A stretch of DNA of 64,000 nt, from assembly GCA_020740775.1 (NCBI GenBank), contig JAHEWK010000006.1:372001-436000 (forward strand), given 5' to 3'. The translations under genes and the position numbers were made by a program. Within the stretch, counting starts at the first letter, position 1; each line of letters starts with the position of its first letter. Shown piece after piece: positions 1 to 11,448 of this stretch. Origin of the DNA: Ilyonectria destructans. Lineage: Eukaryota > Ascomycota > Sordariomycetes > Hypocreales > Nectriaceae. The notes under the pieces were generated by a model, which was given only the letters and a program-made list of their open reading frames with translations, ran no database searches and was not told the origin of the DNA.

Positions 1-1408
1 ATTGCCTGACCCCGCACGATCTGACCCAGCTCTAGGACGATCTCACTCTGCGATGCCGTCGACGTCACTCAATGTTGAGGGACAAATGTGGAGCGGAGAA
101 GGGAGGGAGAGTGTGCCTCCGAGAAAGCATTACAAGGCAGATACTACGCTGTGCGTGGTGGTCCGTCGGGAGCCCCACGGGGGCGAATCAACATCATCTT
201 GTTATCACCGTGATCCAAGTCATATGATTTGAACGCTCTGACTTAGCTCGGGCGTTTAGAAATCACCCAACAACCTACAATACGTCCTACGGCCTACTGA
301 ACTTAACGAACCGCCGTCCAAAAAATCCTTGTCTCGGGATCCGGAACCTTTGACCACATCAGGAATGGTTGCCAAGCCATCTACAATTCTGCCGTATCGT
401 GTGTCTGATTCTCAGCCACGGTGGGTAACCGGAATGAATTACCCAAGTCAGGATACTGGCAAGAGCCCTGATGAACAGACGGCCAATTAACGAGTGTCTG
501 TCTCCTTCACAGGCTTCCCCAGATTCAGACTCAGCCGAGTTGCCACAGCACTAGAGCTATCCCAGAGCTGGCACCAGGGTCAATCCTGGACAAGGCGCCC
601 TTCCACCTCCTTATCTCTGTGCTACTTGGGATTGACATTCTAAGCGTTATCTTGCATGCTGCACAACGAGGCCTTGCCTGTCCATTTCAACTTATCAACT
701 TTCTGCGTGCACTCCTGATAAGAGTTTGTCTCGAGAGCCTCACCCCGAAAGGAGCCGTGCAAGTGTGAGCCCAACACCAAAACATGTTCGCCTAGGTATT
801 TGAGGAGGAAGCCGTCGTAACCTAACCCTTTTGGGAGCGCGATTAGTGCCGCCGATGAACGATTCCCCGGATATGGGGAAGCTCAAAATCTGGGGTCAGG
901 GGGGAAATCGCCACCACAAACACAGGCCGCATCGCCATCAGCAGAGGGGCCTCTCATGAAAATTTCCAAATCTGGAACGCCAAGTTGTGTGGGATACGAC
1001 GGTCCTCAGACGGCGAGTCGACTGACCGCCCCTGGTTTCCCCGCCCAGTAATAAATAGTGTCAGGGTTATTAATCATCCTTGTCATCTGGCTCTCATGAT
1101 TATTTCCCTTTGCGGTAAGTAAACACCTGAACCCCACATGGAGATGTGTCAACGGCCAAACTTGACTGGAAGCCGCACGGAATGTTCGGCATGGTTTGCC
1201 AGGTTGCCAAATCGACATACTGCAGTATGTCAAATGCATATTGAAGGAAAAGGGCGGAGGATCTCGGTCTCTTTGTGCTATCTCGCTCTGGCTTTCGGGG
1301 TCCAGAGCGCCACGGTTAGTACGCACATAATGGTCTCATTAGTATTGGTGGATTGTGTTGCTCAACGAAGTGAATTGAAGTAACATAACCTTGATGTATA
1401 ATGACCGC

Positions 1409-1439
<31 letters not shown>

Positions 1440-2345
1440 AAAAAAAACTTTCGCCTGTCAACCTTCGACCCAGAAACCGTCCGCCCCCGGATGACTCATA
1501 CAGCCTGACGCCGAGCCTTCTCCAGCAGCCCCAGCAGCTCTAACAGCCACGCCCTGTTCCGGCCTAGCTTTTCTAGCTCTTTCTCGTCTGTTTCCGTAGT
1601 CGCATTACTTACGACTGTATCTCGGAGGGCGTTAAGCCTGCTCTGTTATTATCTGTAGAAAATCTTCAGACTTTTGTCTCTAGCTGTTATAGAGACAGCC
1701 TGGCAATTTAGCTATATTAGGTTGATCTAATCTCTATTGCTAAGTTAGGCTAATTAGATTTTAACTTTAGCTAGATTCTTAAAATATTAGATTTATTTTA
1801 ATATATTAAGAATATTTATATATTAACTTAAAAGATAGATTAAAATATCTATTATATAAATTACTATATATTATACTGCAGCTAGATTTATAATATTAGT
1901 TAGATTAATTAGAATTCTAATTATTAGCATAATAGCTTTTTAATATAAGAGATATATAAAGAAGAAAAAGAATTAAAATTTAGCTTTTTAAGTTAATAGC
2001 AGTTTATATATTTATATAGATTTTAATTTTTTAAAAATAAAAAGCTTAATATTTAATTATTATAGTAGTATTAAATAGGAAATATTTAAATTGTAGATAA
2101 AACTATATTTTTTTAACCCTATACCGGCAACTTACTTATCTTAAGGAAGCAGACAGAAGTTAGATTAATATTAGTGGAACAAAGGCCAAGAGATGGAACG
2201 AGCAAGGCTCCACTGCGTGTGGCATCTAATATAGCAGGCACGATCACCTCTGCCCCTGCTATTCAACCCTGAGACGTGATTCTCCGTTTCCGTTTTCTAA
2301 GCTCCCAACTATTTCCGTTCCCTCGACTGTTCCAACGACTGCAAG
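1..2345. other. Gene-free left margin with one AT-rich block
   Basis: I find no convincing gene here. The open frames are short, lack recognisable domains and overlap on both strands. The base composition is mixed up to about 1,660. From about 1,660 to 2,110 it drops abruptly to TATA/TTAA-rich DNA, like the RIP-degraded blocks elsewhere in the window, so a short dead repeat probably sits there. A long C run followed by an A run lies at 1,408-1,447 (separate entry). The last 200 bases form the upstream region of the dehydrogenase gene. Confidence 0.6.
1408..1447. repeat. Homopolymer pair (C)22(A)18
   Basis: A run of 22 C is followed directly by a run of 18 A. No flanking direct repeat is obvious. 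The lengths may be imprecise because long homopolymers are error-prone in sequencing and assembly. Confidence 0.9.
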
Positions 2346-3571
2346 ATGACGCAAAGCACGAACGGGCAACCAGATGTCCTCATGGTTATCATGCCATGGG
2401 ACCTCCCCGAATCATTCATGTCGTCTATGTTAGAAGCTCTTCCGAATATTACAATCCATACTCAAAAGTGTGGGATGTACGACGTGGAACCACCAAAGGA
2501 AATCCCGCAGGAGACCTGGAACACCGTTACTGTGTTGTTCACTTGGAATATGCTTCCGGAAAAGGACCAAGCCCCGAATCTGCGATTTGCTCAGCTGCTC
2601 AGCGCTGGTTGCAACCAGATCATGGATAAACCAATTTTTGAAGAAACCGATATCGCATTCTGTACAGCAAACGGGGTACATCCGTAAGCGTTTCCTTGCG
2701 GCCTACATGGTGTCATTGCTGGGATCGAGCAGACCGCAAATATCCGAATGGGTTGTCTCTACCTTTCTTGCCTTTCATCATCACCGCAAGTAGCTTGGAT
2801 CATAAAGGTGTCAACAAACACTAACTCACGCTAGTGTACAAGCACTGGAACAATCAACACAAGTCGGTCTGGGTTGCACCAGAGTCAGATGAAGATACCG
2901 AAGACTCTTTTGGACTAAGGATGTATGGACTCCTCTTCACATCAAGATACCTGAGGATCTATGCTTACCGAGATCTTAGGGATGTTCTCGGATACGGCTC
3001 CGTGGGGCGTCAATGTGCTCGGCTGGCCAAGGCGCTAGGTATGGATGTGCATGCCTTTACTTTTCATGAGCGGCCAACGCCGGAATCTCGCAAAGATGAC
3101 TCCTACACCGAACCTGGTCTGGGAGATCTGCTTGGCGAATTTCCGTCAAAGTGGTTCTTCGGTGAGGACCAACTTAACGATTTCCTGGAGGGTCTCGACC
3201 TGCTTGTAATAATCCTACCACTCACCTCCCGAACCAGTGGGATGATAGGACGTGAGCAGTTTGAGATTCTTGGGAAAAGGAAGGCGTTTGTGAGCAATGT
3301 GGGGAGAGGCCCGATTATCAACACAGACGATTTGGTAGAAGCACTCGAAGCTGGCACGATTAGAGGGGCAGCTCTGGATGTGACAGACCCGGGGCCGTTG
3401 CCCTCGGATCACCCACTATGGAAGGTTAAGAACGTCATCATAAGCCCTCATGTCAGCGGAAACTCAAACCACTACAACGAGAGAGCTCTACGGATCTTGG
3501 CTGAGAACCTAAAGCGACACGTAGCGGGCAAAGAGTTGATGAACAAGGTAAACAGGTCATTCGGGTATTGA
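2346..3571 (+). CDS. D-isomer-specific 2-hydroxyacid dehydrogenase (4 exons)
   Basis: NAD(P)-dependent oxidoreductase of the D-2-hydroxyacid dehydrogenase family, which interconverts 2-keto acids and D-2-hydroxy acids in the cytosol. My model joins 2346-2683, 2733-2785, 2835-2922 and 2980-3571 (356 aa, usual length for the family). The Rossmann motif GYGSVG begins the last exon, after the 2923-2979 intron. The catalytic Arg lies in SNVGRGP and the catalytic His in ISPHVSG. Two oddities are seen. The 2786-2834 intron keeps the frame only with a GC donor (GCAAGT). The family's catalytic Glu in the DPEPLP motif is Gly here (codon 3392-3394). The enzyme may be impaired or the gene decaying. Family assignment is firm; substrate is unknown. 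Confidence 0.88.
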
Positions 3572-4243
3572 AAGACCTAGGAAGATTAGAATGTCATCAT
3601 GGAATGTCATACATGGAAACTGGCTGTTTTTTGAAGGCTGTTCCCTTAAAGACGGCAATCTATACTCAACCAAGGTATTCTCTTTCATAAAGCATTGAAG
3701 ATGCCGTTCTAAGCGCGCAAGCAAATTAGTACAACTGCCAGTCCAGGCATCTTTCCAAGGTCTCGCCGAGTAAAAATCACCGCAAGGCTAGTTTACTTAA
3801 TTCAATTCGTGAGGCTCTCGCCAAAACTGTCTATTGCCTCACTCCTGGTACTCCTCCGAACAAGCCCGGCCAACAGCCTCCTCTAACGCTATATCGTCAA
3901 GTCGCTATATCGTCAAGTAGTATTGAGTATGCTATCGACATCTTCGACGATGCCTGCGCGTAACCAAGATCGCAGCGTTTAGATTAGTCCAATCGTGCCA
4001 GTGTCTACATACAAATCCATCATCGGGGTGTTTTGGATTGAATCTCAACCCGGTAATTCCATACTCATGATAGGATGTCTTTGCTGCGCTCGGCCAGTGT
4101 GAATCCCTTCCAGACGCAGAAGATCCTCCGCTCCACATCACTTGTTGGTGCCCAAGTAGAAGGTTGGAGGACTTCGGGGTGCGGATCCAGAGCAGGCTGA
4201 GAGACCTTGGCATGCCCCTCGTTGTTAGTCGGTAGCTTAGAGT
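3572..4243. other. Intergenic; possible degraded transposon DNA
   Basis: No supported gene. Minus-strand open frames between 3,932 and 4,262 lie directly downstream of the transposase tail and show no domain I recognise. A 16-bp unit (CGCTATATCGTCAAGT) is tandemly duplicated at about 3,888-3,918. Confidence 0.5.
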
Positions 4244-4615
4244 CTATGGGTAAGTCCGCCATCTCGAAAATGAGGGTTCACCAACCGTATGAATCGAGGA
4301 AATGGGGTCAAATGTGACTTTCTTTCTCTTTTTGGGTGTCAATTCTTCCATTTCATGCCTTAAGACCAGCAATTCCTTATCCTGGGCTGCTATCTTCGTG
4401 TTCTGAGTGTCCATTCCTTTAGCAACCTTGGTCAGGAAGAGCCGAATTGATCGATTGAGTGATGCTGATGAGGGGATGCTTTGAAGTGCAGTCCGAAGTT
4501 GCCGTGATGATTGAGGTGGATTAAAGAGTCCCTCTGACGGCTTTACTATCAATTTAGGCGGCGTTATCGGGCGGTTCTGTGGGTTACTTGTTATCAGATT
4601 TAATAGAGGCTTTAC
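4244..4615 (-). pseudogene. C-terminal remnant of a pogo/DDE-type transposase
   Basis: The minus-strand frame reads as a basic, proline-rich segment (about NPQNRPITPPKLIVKPSEGL) followed by a helical segment and a KKRKKV nuclear-localisation-like cluster near its end. That layout matches the tail of fungal pogo-family (DDE-1, CENP-B related) transposases as I know them. The DDE catalytic core is not visible: the sequence on its N-terminal side passes into AT-rich, heavily mutated DNA. It is therefore a fragment, not a working gene. Family assignment is from pattern memory and moderately sure. Confidence 0.5.
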
Positions 4616-5930
4616 TAGGCTTACTGGCTATAACCCAGCTATTAATTTATAGGATTAAGAGGTTAGGGTGCCCTAGTACACACATACCCAGAGGGGGGAC
4701 TAGAAGCTTAACAGTAAAAAAGAAATACCAATAATAGTATTAATAATATAGACTATATACCCAGTCTATTTAAAGATTAATAGTTACTTAAATAGACTAA
4801 AGTTTCTAGTCTAACTGGTTACCTTTTCTAATACTTTAATAAGCTGTAAAAATAGCTATATCTTAAAAAAGCTAGATCTACTAAAAAAGCCAGATCTACT
4901 GGAAAAGCTAAATCTTAAAAAAGGCAAAATTATAATAGATATAAAAGCTCTATAAGCCTTACCTCTTATATTTTAATTATCCTTCTATTCTTATATATAT
5001 CTCAACTAACTACTCAACTAACTGAAGATATCTACTTTCTGCCCCACACTACAGACCGATATAGTCTTTCCCAATTATTAGTATACTTATAGCTTCTCTT
5101 TTAATCTCTATTATTTAATCCTAAGTAATCCAACCCTTATTCTAAGGCTGCAAATTGCAGCTAAAAAGTTAGAGTTTAAAGATATTATAGAAGTCTAAAT
5201 CGACCAACCTGACGAACTTTATCTAGCGCAGCTAATAGTCTTTAGCTGTTATATAATTTAAGAGCTGGCAGGTTAAGATATAGCTTTATAACTCTGGGTT
5301 ACTGTAGAGCTAGACTGTCTTAAGGCTTTAATTTAAAAATACTAAAGATATATACTTTCTCCAGCAGAAAGAGTATTTATTAATAGCTTATATAGTACTA
5401 TATAGTCTATATAGCTGATAAATAATATAGTGTTAGTTAACTTGCAGCTAAAGAATTGATATAAGAACCCAAGGGAACTAAACGATAGAGGGATATTACA
5501 GATGAGGTTATATATTTAGTAGTTAGAAGAGGTAAAAGACTGTAATTAGGTTTATAATTAATAGATTAAGTCCCTTATCACACTCGTGTAAGTATATAAC
5601 TATATAGAATTTAAAATAGTAGTCAGAATAGTGATTTTAATAATGTTAATTTATAGGATATAATAATTTTATATCTACTTTATAATTATTATAATACTAC
5701 TATAACTTTTAATTTTTCTGAAATTAGATTAATTACTATAATAATTCTCTTTAGAGTTTATAATTATATTTCTTTTGTAGAATTATTTTATTGAATTATA
5801 ACTTCTTTTTTATATCTAGTAAGTAAAGCTAAAAAAAAAAACTAAATAGAGTTAAGTTTAGTACTTAGCGTTTTAAAGACTTAAGTTACTCTAGCAGTAA
5901 TAACTCCTCACTCTACACTGTACCGGAAAT
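4616..5930. other. AT-rich, RIP-degraded repeat block
   Basis: Composition changes sharply to TATA/TTAA-rich sequence with almost no CpA. The block contains dispersed repeat copy A. Coding potential is destroyed. The GC content recovers around 5,900-5,950. Confidence 0.8.
4654..5645 (+). repeat. Dispersed repeat, copy A
   Basis: About 1 kb with clear similarity to two other stretches of the window: copy B, inverted, at 25,220-26,263 and copy C, direct, at 45,617-46,842. The start is marked by ATTAAGAGGTTAG and a GGGGGGACTAGAAGCTTAACAG box, and the end by a TTTTAATAAT tract. It contains three copies of a roughly 15-bp GCTAGATCT unit and two copies of a 12-bp ACTCAACTAACT unit. No coding sequence survives. 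Copy A is the least AT-converted of the three. The element type is unknown. Confidence 0.8.
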
Positions 5931-6498
5931 TATATCTTCCTCACCCCTAAGGACCCAGCTGTCCACCCTCGCTGTATTAAGGCTGATAGCAGCAAGAAGC
6001 GTATATACACCGAGAGCTAGTTCCAGTTTATAAAGGGAGCTGATTGCACTTATAGATCAGCCCGGAGGACTGACTAAAAGCTGTTCAGCAAGACAACGGA
6101 TGTTTATTTAACTGCAGCTACAGAGATCACTGAGACAGGAGGTACTGGTGGAGTCAACATTGAGCGGGAATAAGACAACATCGTCTGTGCAACCGAATTC
6201 AACGTCAGCTATCGACCTCGGTTTCCAGGTATCGGAAACAGTGGCGTCGATCTGGGCATAAAATGGTCAGACCAGCCAGACTCGTATCTGCGTACCAGAC
6301 TTCCTCAACGTTATGTTGCTCGGCCCTAACTCCCCAGCAGCGAATGGCTCAGTCATGGGGACCATTTGTGCGTTGGTCCAATGTAGCTGGCAAATAATAC
6401 AGAAGCTGCACACTGGATTTATCTGCAGCAAAGTACTCAATGTGATCTATTGACTGGGGTTGCTTAAGATACAGGTAAATTCTTCGAAACTGTCGGAA
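5931..6498. other. Intergenic downstream of the NmrA-like gene
   Basis: Normal-composition DNA with no supported gene. It probably includes the 3' untranslated region of the minus-strand reductase gene. Confidence 0.5.
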
Positions 6499-7447
6499 CT
6501 ACAGCTTCTTAGTGAGAAGGGACACCCAGGTTTCCTCCAGGTCCTCATCCGACAGGGTAGGAAGACCGACCAGCTCGTTGTCTGATTCGAGATACTCAGT
6601 GTCGTATTTGCCGCTCAACATAACAGCCTTGACGAGCTCGAGAGCCGATAAAAGATCCGTTGGGTTCTGAACAAACTTGCTGGTAGCTGCATCAAGTGCC
6701 TCAAGGGAGTCAACAGTTGTTACATTCCAGCGGACTTCCGGTGAGGTCTTCATCGCCAGGTCCAATAATTTCAACTGAGAGATCACAGTCTCGTGAACGT
6801 GTACCACGCGGTTCTTCGTCTGGTCTGCCTTTTGTAGTCCTCCGGCGATTGCCTTTCCGATTCCCGCGATGCTGGTTGCACTGATGCGGACATCGCCTTT
6901 GCCGTGGAGCTGGATAGCATGATTTTGAAAATCGATAAATAGCGTGCTTCCGAAGATATATTCAAGGAAAGGGCCGGTGGCAAAAACGGTATAATCGATT
7001 TCTCCCACTTGCGCCTTGGCCTTGAGGTAGTCTAGGACCTCGATGAAAAGCTGGAATGTAGGTATATCCCTTGCCTTCGGATCAGTGTTCACGGAGCTGA
7101 ATTCACTCGGAACAAAACGTCGCACACCGGCGATGATAGCAGCGTCGATAATGACCTTTTGGGTGAGGATGGCCGGAGGCCCAACAGTGCTAACGATAGC
7201 GTCGTGGCCTTTCAAGGCTTTCGATAGAGCTTCGACAGAGTAATCGACCTGTACAGCAGTTACGCCGGAAGGGACTTGCTGCTTAGAGCGGCTGAAAACA
7301 GTTACAGTAAAGCCAGCTTTAAGCAGTTGGTCAAGTACGGCGGAGCCAACATTGCCCTTCTACAGAGAAGTCAGCACCAAATTTAGTTTAGAGTCAATTG
7401 GAATCAAAACCCACGCCAAAAAGTGCAACTTTCTTGATGGAGCTCAT
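6499..7447 (-). CDS. NmrA-like / isoflavone reductase-like NAD(P)H oxidoreductase
   Basis: Atypical short-chain dehydrogenase of the NmrA/isoflavone-reductase group; members bind NAD(P)H and act as small-molecule reductases or redox sensors. The gene has two exons, 7415-7447 and 6499-7359 on the minus strand, giving 297 aa. Starting at 7447 gives MSSIKKVALFG, and the 55-bp intron lies inside the glycine-rich nucleotide-binding loop, so splicing creates G-KGNVGSAV. Further family features are STVGPP after the second beta strand, the RFVPSEFS segment and a C-terminal ETWVSLL helix. The active-site Lys seen in true isoflavone reductases is not obvious, so the substrate is open. It stands alone between repeats and is too far from the PKS to assign to that cluster. 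Confidence 0.9.
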
Positions 7448-8040
7448 TTTGAAGGTGAATTGGTTTGGTGAGGACTGCGTCGGTCTGAAGGTGGTTGGAA
7501 GTCGTTTGAAGAAGGGATAAATGGTTGACGTAGCTCCACAGAGGCTTGTTTTATATAGCCCGAATGAGAGGCGTGTATCATCAATTCTCCTCGTGCAATC
7601 CGGTCTTCTATTACTAATCGGATCTGATTCCCCCGACATGGGGTTGTTTTGCTTCCGGCCGGTCAGTCAGCCACCCAAAACTGAAAACACAGATTACGGC
7701 ATCCCAACGGATTTACGGCGAGCTATCCCCGAAAAGAACATCCGTCGGGCTACGGAAGTAGCGAACACCGCTCTCATCCTCGTTTTCAACGCATTGCGCG
7801 CGCGTCGGGCGACGGAAGTAGTTGTGAGTCCGAGGAATCCGAATACGTCCGTTTGGTGGATCTAGAGGAACGTCAACCAAGGTTCACCTTGGAGTAATTA
7901 CAGTGATTACCAAACGGCCTGTTCTAGCTGCCGATGTGGTCACATCTCAATGAGACAATGTCACCTTCCCTGCATATAAGGCGATAAGGAATGCGGGCGA
8001 TTTCCCATGACTTCTTCACCCTGAACCATCCCTGATTACG
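7448..8040. other. Divergent intergenic region
   Basis: Lies between the minus-strand NmrA-like gene and the plus-strand DsbA-like gene, so it should carry both promoters. A short direct repeat, CGTCGGGC followed by ACGGAAGTAG with one mismatch, occurs at about 7,744 and 7,804. No gene is supported. Confidence 0.5.
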
Positions 8041-8709
8041 ATGACGAACTTCAAGATCACTGTCACCTCCGACACCCTTTGCCCATGGTGCTATATTGGC
8101 CGCAAGCAGCTTCACCTTGCCGAGCAGCTTTGGAAGCAAGCTCACCCAGCTTCCCATGATACCTTCACGGTCACTCATCAAGCGATTCAGCTTCAGCCTA
8201 TTGGCCCTACGGGCCCGGCCTCCAGCATCTCTAAAGAACAATTCTTTGCGGAGAAGTTCGGCAAACAGCGCAGTGAAAAGATTCACGAGCACATCAAGGA
8301 CGTTGGCAAGACCGTGGGAATCTCTTTCAAGTTTGGAGGTCAAACGGGTAACTCGAGGGATGCGAACCGGCTCATTCAAATGGCAAAAGGATATGGTGCA
8401 AAGGCTGAGTCCAAGACTATCGACGGGCTCTTTGCTGCATATTTCGAGCAGCAACAAGACATAACGCAGTATGATACACTGAAAAGTATTGCCAATGAGG
8501 CTGGCATCCTTACAGAGGACTTCCAGCAAGCTATTATTGACAGTGATGAAGGTGGACAAGACGTTGACCAGGCGACTATGCGGTCCCGTCTGAGAGGTGT
8601 CACCAGTGTTCCTCACTTCACTATCCAAGATCGATACGAGGTTCGCGGCTCACGCAGCCCTGAGGAATTTTTACGAATCTTCAAGGAAATACAGGCAGAG
8701 GAAGTCTAA
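8041..8709 (+). CDS. DsbA-family (FrnE-like) thioredoxin-fold protein
   Basis: Intronless gene for 222 aa. The N-terminus carries SDTLCPWCYIG, a CxxC motif at Cys14 and Cys17 in the position typical of the DsbA/FrnE and 2-hydroxychromene-2-carboxylate isomerase superfamily. SVPHF near residue 190 supplies the cis-proline loop that faces the CxxC pair. A helical insertion with NSRDANRL fits the FrnE subgroup. Members act as thiol-disulfide oxidoreductases or glutathione-dependent isomerases. No signal peptide is seen, so it is probably cytosolic. The start is supported by the beta strand that begins immediately after it. Substrate unknown. Confidence 0.92.
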   Translation: MTNFKITVTSDTLCPWCYIGRKQLHLAEQLWKQAHPASHDTFTVTHQAIQLQPIGPTGPASSISKEQFFAEKFGKQRSEKIHEHIKDVGKTVGISFKFGGQTGNSRDANRLIQMAKGYGAKAESKTIDGLFAAYFEQQQDITQYDTLKSIANEAGILTEDFQQAIIDSDEGGQDVDQATMRSRLRGVTSVPHFTIQDRYEVRGSRSPEEFLRIFKEIQAEEV

Positions 8710-10568
8710 CAAACCATGTTAATGGGCGGGTCGGTTGTGAAATTGAGATGCAAGGCTGTATATAGAGAGGATAGTTCGATTGCAAAACGTTTGTTATGAT
8801 TCCATTGATTCCGTCGATATGTTACAGCTGAGCGCGCAAAGTCCCATTGGCCGGTGCTGGTCACTTAGAATCTGCTAGCTAGTCGCTAAAGGCGCACACA
8901 GCTTGCTTGTCGTATCGTCCCGTTTGGAAGTGAGGAATGTTAGCGTATCGCGGTAAGCGAGGCTGGTCCTCAGACGACCTTTTTTTGGGTCAGCTAATGA
9001 AAGTTTTTGATCCAAACACACAGCGTCGTACGGGTTAGAACACATCGACTTCGTAACAACTCAGACGGGTGTGGCAGTCACGTCACACCGGGATTCGACA
9101 AGTACTACACGGAGAATTACATCGTAGTACGCTATAAAATCCACGCCCGCCGGTCTCAAAAGGTGATACCGGCTTATCAACGGACGTCAGATGGCCATGC
9201 ATAGCGCCGTCCTACTTACCGACGAAAATAGGCAGCTTCGGTCAGAAAACCGACGGTGAAAGCGGAAGAAGAAACAACCCCGCAAATATATTCGTAGCGG
9301 CGGCAGTCTTTCGCTTGCGGAAGGCACGGTAAGGGTGAAGCCCATATCAAGAGGACGGAGCGGACTAAGCGACAATAACAAGAGCGGGCCGATCTACGGC
9401 GAGAAAAGGAAGAGTAGCGGGCAAAACGATGGCGAGAAGGAAGAGGAGTGAATCCAACGACAGACAGAAGGAGCTCAGTGTCCCAGGACAGCGTGTACCA
9501 CTATGCCTGAAATAACTTGTCGTCGCGTCAGGCTGGGTCGGGGGGCTGACTGGGAAGGTGGTGGGCGGGATTACGTTTCAGTAGATTTATGTTATGTAAG
9601 AATTAAAGCTAACAACTGACCATGCACCGGAGAAATGGAGAAATAGGGCGCCCTGTGTGATTATTAAGATGTGGTTGGATTTTATTTCCAATACGACTGC
9701 TCGTCTGTATTCCGGCTGTATTTTGTTCCCGAACATGGGTCTGGCGAGGCTAGCTTTGGCGTGCGGGGTTTTCTTGCGTCGACCGATCAGTATTACAAAT
9801 CCTTGGGTACTTCTTCCTGGCAGCTTTGCTTCCATCCTGGCCCACCAATATTTTGCACCCGGGATTGTCACGACATTGTGCTACGCATTTTTCTATTACT
9901 TGTTTGGCTATCTACTGTACTTAGGCCACTATGGAGGAGGCATCTGTGATGGTAGTCAATTTCAAGGGCCATATCAGCGACACCGGGTTATCAAGGTACG
10001 TCAAAAGTGGTTTCAATAATCAGTAAGAGAGTTCGCTCTTACAATACTTAGGCTTATATCCAATGCCAGTCAAGGAAGGTCAGGTGCGATGGCAAGACGC
10101 CGTCTTGCGCATCATGTTTGACCAAAGGAGATGACAGCGTTTATAAATTAGTCCGGAAGACTCGCGGGCCGGGGAAAAGGTATGACCGGAGCCTTCATCT
10201 GCTCCCGGTCTGTTTTTAGCGGCAGTGTGGTTGATGTCTTACCCAGGCTAGCGAATCTATCTACCGATATAAATGAAATATAGATGTAGGTAGGTCTACA
10301 TCTACATCTATCTATCTACCAGAGGATATATGGGTCATCTTTCTATCTACCTGAAGGTCCAGTAGATAGATAAAATATAGATAGATACTAAGACTGCTGG
10401 TAAAAATTGGACGAGGTAGTTATACTTTCTCGGTACTAATAGCATCCTCCTGTACCAAAGTATTAGTACCTCTGATAATCCCTTCCCCAATTATCCCTAT
10501 TATTTTCCGATTCCCCACGCCCTCCCCCTTTTTTCCCTTAGGTCTTAATTTGGTATATTCTTATTGCC
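8710..10568. other. Long intergenic region without a supported gene
   Basis: Open frames are scattered on both strands, the longest at 9,657-10,019. They have no start context, domain or intron structure I can defend. A TAGATA/CTATCT-rich microsatellite-like stretch occupies about 10,250-10,395. Approaching 10,570 the sequence enters a transposon relic. Confidence 0.5.
10250..10395. repeat. TAGA/CTAT-rich simple repeat with inverted symmetry
   Basis: ATAGATGTAGGTAG is followed directly by its approximate reverse complement CTACATCTACATCTATC, and more CTATCTACC/TAGATAGATA units follow on both strands. The RNA or single strand could fold into a hairpin. It is most simply a degenerate GATA-class microsatellite. 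Confidence 0.6.
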
Positions 10569-11445
10569 CTTAATGCCACCTAAAACTATTGCCCAAATGG
10601 CATCTCAAAACGATTTATTCGTTATGCAACCTATACTACCATATCGGAAATATCCTATCCCGAAGACCCAACCTTGCCAATACACGATTCCTCGTCTCGC
10701 AGCAGCCATTCAATCATCAAAGACCGTATCGCAAGCTGTCCGCAGCTATTAGGTCCTCTCAGTTCAAACTGGATAAGCTACCGGCTGGTTTTGGGCTTAC
10801 GGCTATAACTTTCAAGCTAGGTCCAAAGGCAATAAGTCTGGCCCCTATACATAGCTCTATTGTGTCCAGCATAGCATTCCCCGGCCAAAGGCTTATATCT
10901 CGTCCAAATACCCAAAATATTAAAGGCCATCTCAGCAAGGCCCCCAATATTTTTCATCCAGATCCATCAAAAGCAATACAATATATATAGAAGCAGCCCC
11001 CAAATCAATTGACCCTTTATAATTTAGCAGCCAAAAAAACAGAAGAGGGACACTTTCACGACGAGTTAATTACTCAATTTAACAAAACCACATTCCAGTG
11101 CCACATTATCCAGTAGATCACCGATACAAATCTATCATTTCGCATACCGAAGCATAAAGGCCTCCAAAAGGTCTTTCAGCACCTGAACCCCTTAGTTCAT
11201 GAGACTTCCGCCAATCTAACCCACAGGATGGTTCGGGCCAGAATCATAGACGAGTTTAACACATACAAATCGCACGTCGTCCACACACTGTCACGAAGCC
11301 CAAGCCAGGTTCATATTGCATTTGATGGATGGACGTCCCGGAACAGACATTCGTTCTTCTCCATAAATGCCTTCTTTCTCGATGAAGATATATTCCAGCC
11401 ACGGAAGATCGTCCTTGGCCTCCCAAACGTCGCCATAGCGGCCAA
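10569..11445 (+). pseudogene. hAT-family transposase relic
   Basis: Reading through stops and at least one frame change, the plus strand shows the order expected of fungal hAT transposases. First come a short N-terminal stretch and a WFWAYGYNF segment like the start of a BED-type region near 10,790. A frame opening at 11,228 then reads QVHIAFDGWTSRNRHSFFSI, matching the conserved FDxWTS core. Many stop codons interrupt the first half and the C-terminal dimerisation region is missing. I infer a truncated, inactive copy. Base composition is less AT-extreme than in the big repeat blocks. Confidence 0.65.
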
Positions 11446-11448
11446 CAT

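Noticed and set aside
9657..10019. A 120-codon plus-strand frame with hydrophobic stretches
   Set aside because: Other frames overlap it, it has no family resemblance, and hydrophobicity alone is weak evidence.
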